Part shown: in pieces, positions 19,139-21,912 of the stretch | How the letters are laid out: each line of letters starts with the position of its first letter | Numbering within the stretch: the stretch's first letter is position 1 | Source of the DNA: Antrodiella citrinella | Lineage: Eukaryota > Basidiomycota > Agaricomycetes > Polyporales > Steccherinaceae | Assembly: GCA_004802725.1 (NCBI GenBank) | Contig: SGPM01000401.1 | Location: forward strand, 1 to 21,912 | Direction: 5' to 3' | Length of the DNA stretch: 21,912 bases | Position numbers and translations under genes: made by a program | Notes under the pieces: generated by a model | Databases searched by the model: none | What the model was told of the DNA's origin: nothing | Seen by the model: the letters and a program-made list of their open reading frames with translations, nothing else

Positions 19139-21912
19139 CGTCGGAATGTATCATGAGTGCCGGTATTGTCAACCCATCGTAATGTTTGCTGACTCGACCT
19201 ACTATCCTCTCTTCCCCGACCTCCCAACACCGAGCTATCTCCTGCAGACTCTTGATATGACGCACGGTGGAGGGTCTCAACACGAAGTGACCGTCCAGTT
19301 GAAGCAAGGTGATGCTGTTCACCAGAAGAACCGGCAGGTGATGCGGTAGACACTGAGGTCCCGCCGGCAAGTGCTTGCTGTTGCTTCGTCTTCTCCATCT
19401 TGACCTCCCGCGCAGCGCTTGCAGTGACGATGTCGTCCATATTCAAGGCTGTGGAAGGTATCCGAAATGGCTGCAATAAGACTGCGTCCCGCATTTGCGC
19501 AGTGTTGAGCACTAAATCACGGGGAAAACGGTGGGCCGTAGCAGCACGCGTGAATTGAGTCTCTACCCGCTCCTGGAAAACGGGGCGATGTGCAGAGAGG
19601 TCGCATCCGTGACTGGCACAGTTGTGTTGAACGTTGACAGTGCATAAGAGCGACTGCGAGATTGCAAGTCAGAAATTGGAAGACACAAGAGCGAGAATAA
19701 ACATACCTCGAGTGGAACAACCGCATACTGTTGGCACATGCCAACAAGTGGCATCGAATAGCTATCTGCCACTTGAGAGACATCTATCTTCTGTACCAGA
19801 ACACCGTCTGGCCTCAGACTCAGCGCGTTTGCGGACCCTTGGATCAAGATAACTTCTTCAACACGTGCAACACATGTTTCTCCGAATTCGGTGAGACGCA
19901 TAATGACGTATGAACTTCCGGGAATGCACTTGTCGCCATTGATCAAATGAAGTTCGCTCGCAGTCTTGAACTTCTGCGTGTCGTGGTGTTTCCATCGTTG
20001 AGCAGCATCAAGGTGGTTTGCCGATGCTAATCCAGAGAATGGGCGAGCCAACTTGTCATCTAGCACACAGAAACCGCCGATTGGGCGTCCAAGATGCATA
20101 TACGAGTCGAGACCAAGATATTGAGTGACCGTGTTTGGAATGTGAACGAGACCAGATGGCCCAGGACCAACAGATCGCCAAGCATTTTTGTTGAATGAGA
20201 AGTGAGAGTGCGGACTCGAGTCGGCATCAGGTCCGGGATTCTCCGGTTCCGAGTCCTCTGCCATCCGAACAAATAGGCCTCCACTCAGCAAGTGTCGTAT
20301 CCGGTTTCCTTGAGCAAAGGCACGAGCAATGTCACGAGAAGGTGCTTGCCGATTGGAATGGATGCTTTTGGCTCGTATAACAGCATTGAAGGATTCGAAT
20401 ACCTCGGTAGCAAAGATAATCGCAGGACCAAAACGACGGATATGATCTGGCAGGTGGAGGAGGAGATGAAACTTGGGCTTGTTAAACCATCGCACGGTCC
20501 AGCGAGCCGCGCAGAGGAGGAAGTGGTCAATTTCTTTCTCCAACAAAGCCTGAGAAAAGACAACGTGGATTAGGAGATTGCCGGTGAATGACTGAGACGC
20601 AGCGGAACGCACGATATGTGTTTCGACATTGCGAATCTGTGGTTGCCATATGAGCGGAATCAGTTTAGACAACGCAACCCAAGTACTAAAGCAATCTTGG
20701 GAGACAAGGTCGTATAACACAAAAGGGGCTACCTGAGCGATAGCACGAAAGTCTCGGCCGGTGAGAGAGCCCGCGTACTGAACGAGAGTCTGTCCAGCTA
20801 GCGGGGAGATCCCGAGACCTGTGACATCAACAGAAGAGAGCCTAGCAGCGAGGTCTGCCTTCTTCTGATCCTGGTTCTTGAGTTGGTTTTGAATAACATC
20901 GCGCCACATGTACTTGACAAAACCGAGAAGCACAACGTGCAGGATTTCAACTGGCGTATCAGAGTGAGGATCTAGCCCTGGATAGATATCAGTAACGTGT
21001 TCAATCAACGTCAGATGTTTGAGCATTTACCACGTATACGCCACACAGGACTCATGGTTTTCTTGATGTCCATCTCGGCCACTTTCTCGTCAAGCGCTGC
21101 CTGCCGATGATGTTGCCGCTTATGCTTGTACGATGCAAAAAGCTTGTCGAGAAACACCATCTGATAGGTGTCTTTCACGCCGGTTTCTGTGCGTGCCTTT
21201 GTGAGCTTGGTCTTCGTGTCGACCTTGGACGCCTCCGTGAAGTACGATCTTAAGGTCTTGACCGTTTCGGTTTTATTGCGAGGGGTACCAACCTGGACAT
21301 CAACAGGGATTGAGCACGGCAATATAAGGAGTCTCTCAGTTTCGACGTACCTTCAGGAAGGCCTTCACCCGATTAACCATAGCTGACATGCTTTCGACAA
21401 CCTTCTTCCCCAGGCCCTTCCTCTTTCCCTTCCCCTTTGCTTTGCGAGATGTTCCAGATGCGTTGCTGTCGGCACTATGAACACTTTCGTTATCACTAGA
21501 CCCAGCAACACTACCGGATGCACTGTCATGATCATCGGCGGGGGCGTTGTCGTAGAGAAGAGCCGGATGGGGCTTCTACCGAGGGAAAGGGAAGAAAGGA
21601 AGAAGAAAGAAAGAAAGAGGGATTCGTGGGGGAGGACCGGCGTAAGCGCGTCCGATTCGGGAGGGAAAGCGAATGTGGAGGAGGGGGTAGAAGTACGACG
21701 ATGGGGACTGGTCGTGAGTGTGATGGGCTCGAGTGGAGGTGACAAGTAGTAAACTCGTCTGCGGAATGTACTGGCCGGAATCGCGCTACGAACGATGTAT
21801 ACCGTAACCTAACGGACGAGTGATCAGCGAATATATGCGATATAGAGACTTACTTCGAAGAACGATGCCGTTCTAATGCGATACGACGACGGATTTAAAA
21901 GGACGACTTGAA
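19135..21912 (-). CDS. Tnp2/Plavaka-like transposase-derived protein, 5' part missing or beyond the window
   Basis: The visible coding part is at least 737 codons: 21575-21351, 21292-21031, 20977-20613, 20549-19707 and 19653-19135. An acidic/Ser then Lys/Gly linker leads into SYFTEASK and DTYQMVFLDKLFASYK. After that come TPVEILHVVLLGFVKY and, near the C-terminus, WFNKPKFHLLLHLPDHIRRF and TEVFESFNAVIRAKS. This is the pattern of a very common mushroom multicopy protein that I align by eye with the C-terminal half of CACTA/Tnp2/Plavaka transposases. VEILH would stand for the DxMH motif with Glu in place of Asp, and FESFN for the last acidic motif. Family members carry a long N-terminal half with a first acidic motif and a Cys-rich segment, which I do not find in 21576-21912. 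The gene is therefore either 5'-truncated or split by an intron past the edge. Confidence 0.75.
21581..21622 (+). repeat. 42-nt all-purine low-complexity tract
   Basis: Only A and G occur from 21581 to 21622, with GAAA units (AAGAAAGAAAGA). On the minus strand it is a long polypyrimidine tract ending just before a TAG acceptor at 21576-21578, so it may lie in an intron of the transposase-like gene. If so, a GT donor near 21634 would keep frame with an upstream Pro/Ser/Thr-rich reading. That donor (GTCCTC) is weak. Confidence 0.55.

Noticed and set aside
1..21912. tRNA, rRNA or CRISPR array
   Set aside because: No cloverleaf with the expected conserved arms, no conserved rRNA segments, and no regularly spaced repeats were seen.

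Overview
The window looks like nuclear DNA of a filamentous basidiomycete, most likely an Agaricomycete. Genes are cut by many introns of 49-86 nt with GT donors, CTNAY-like branch sites and AG acceptors. Several products belong to families I know mainly from mushroom-forming fungi: a DUF6533 seven-helix membrane protein, 'high nitrogen upregulated'-type P450s, and a large multicopy transposase-derived protein. No rRNA, tRNA or CRISPR array was seen. All gene models were built by hand from splice signals and reading-frame closure. Family names come from recognised motifs, not from a database search.

Layout. (1) 1-566: non-coding, with three short inverted repeats. (2) 567-1526, minus: complete 4-exon class I glutamine amidotransferase-like protein, 265 aa. 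(3) 1527-3371: no confident gene, but coding-looking fragments lie on both strands. (4) 3372-5172, plus: 16-exon DUF6533-type seven-transmembrane protein, 323 aa, with exons as short as 11 and 12 nt. (5) 5359-7542 and 7857-10036, both minus: tandem intact cytochrome P450 paralogues (556 and 555 aa), 10 exons each with almost identical exon lengths. (6) 10037-10741: shared upstream region between P450-B and a divergent glycosidase gene. (7) 10742-13070, plus: secreted six-hairpin (alpha/alpha-barrel) glycosidase, 717 aa, 4 exons. (8) 13071-15798: mostly intergenic, with one possible small cysteine-containing gene and a perfect 12-bp inverted repeat. (9) 15799-21912: a three-gene block. It holds an intact 8-exon, 553-aa protein of unknown function (minus), a divergent 6-exon, 218-aa coiled-coil protein (plus), and the C-terminal part of a Tnp2/Plavaka-like transposase-derived protein (minus). 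The last two are tail to tail and, in the preferred model, their stop codons overlap.

How the parts may work together. The P450 pair is a local duplication without a visible backbone biosynthetic enzyme, so oxidation of xenobiotics or small metabolites is as likely as a dedicated pathway. The glycosidase is a conventional secreted enzyme. The right-hand 6 kb is the most unusual part: three unrelated-looking proteins, two complete and one cut by or running past the window edge, arranged compactly around a shared divergent promoter. It may be a multi-gene mobile element or a domesticated derivative.
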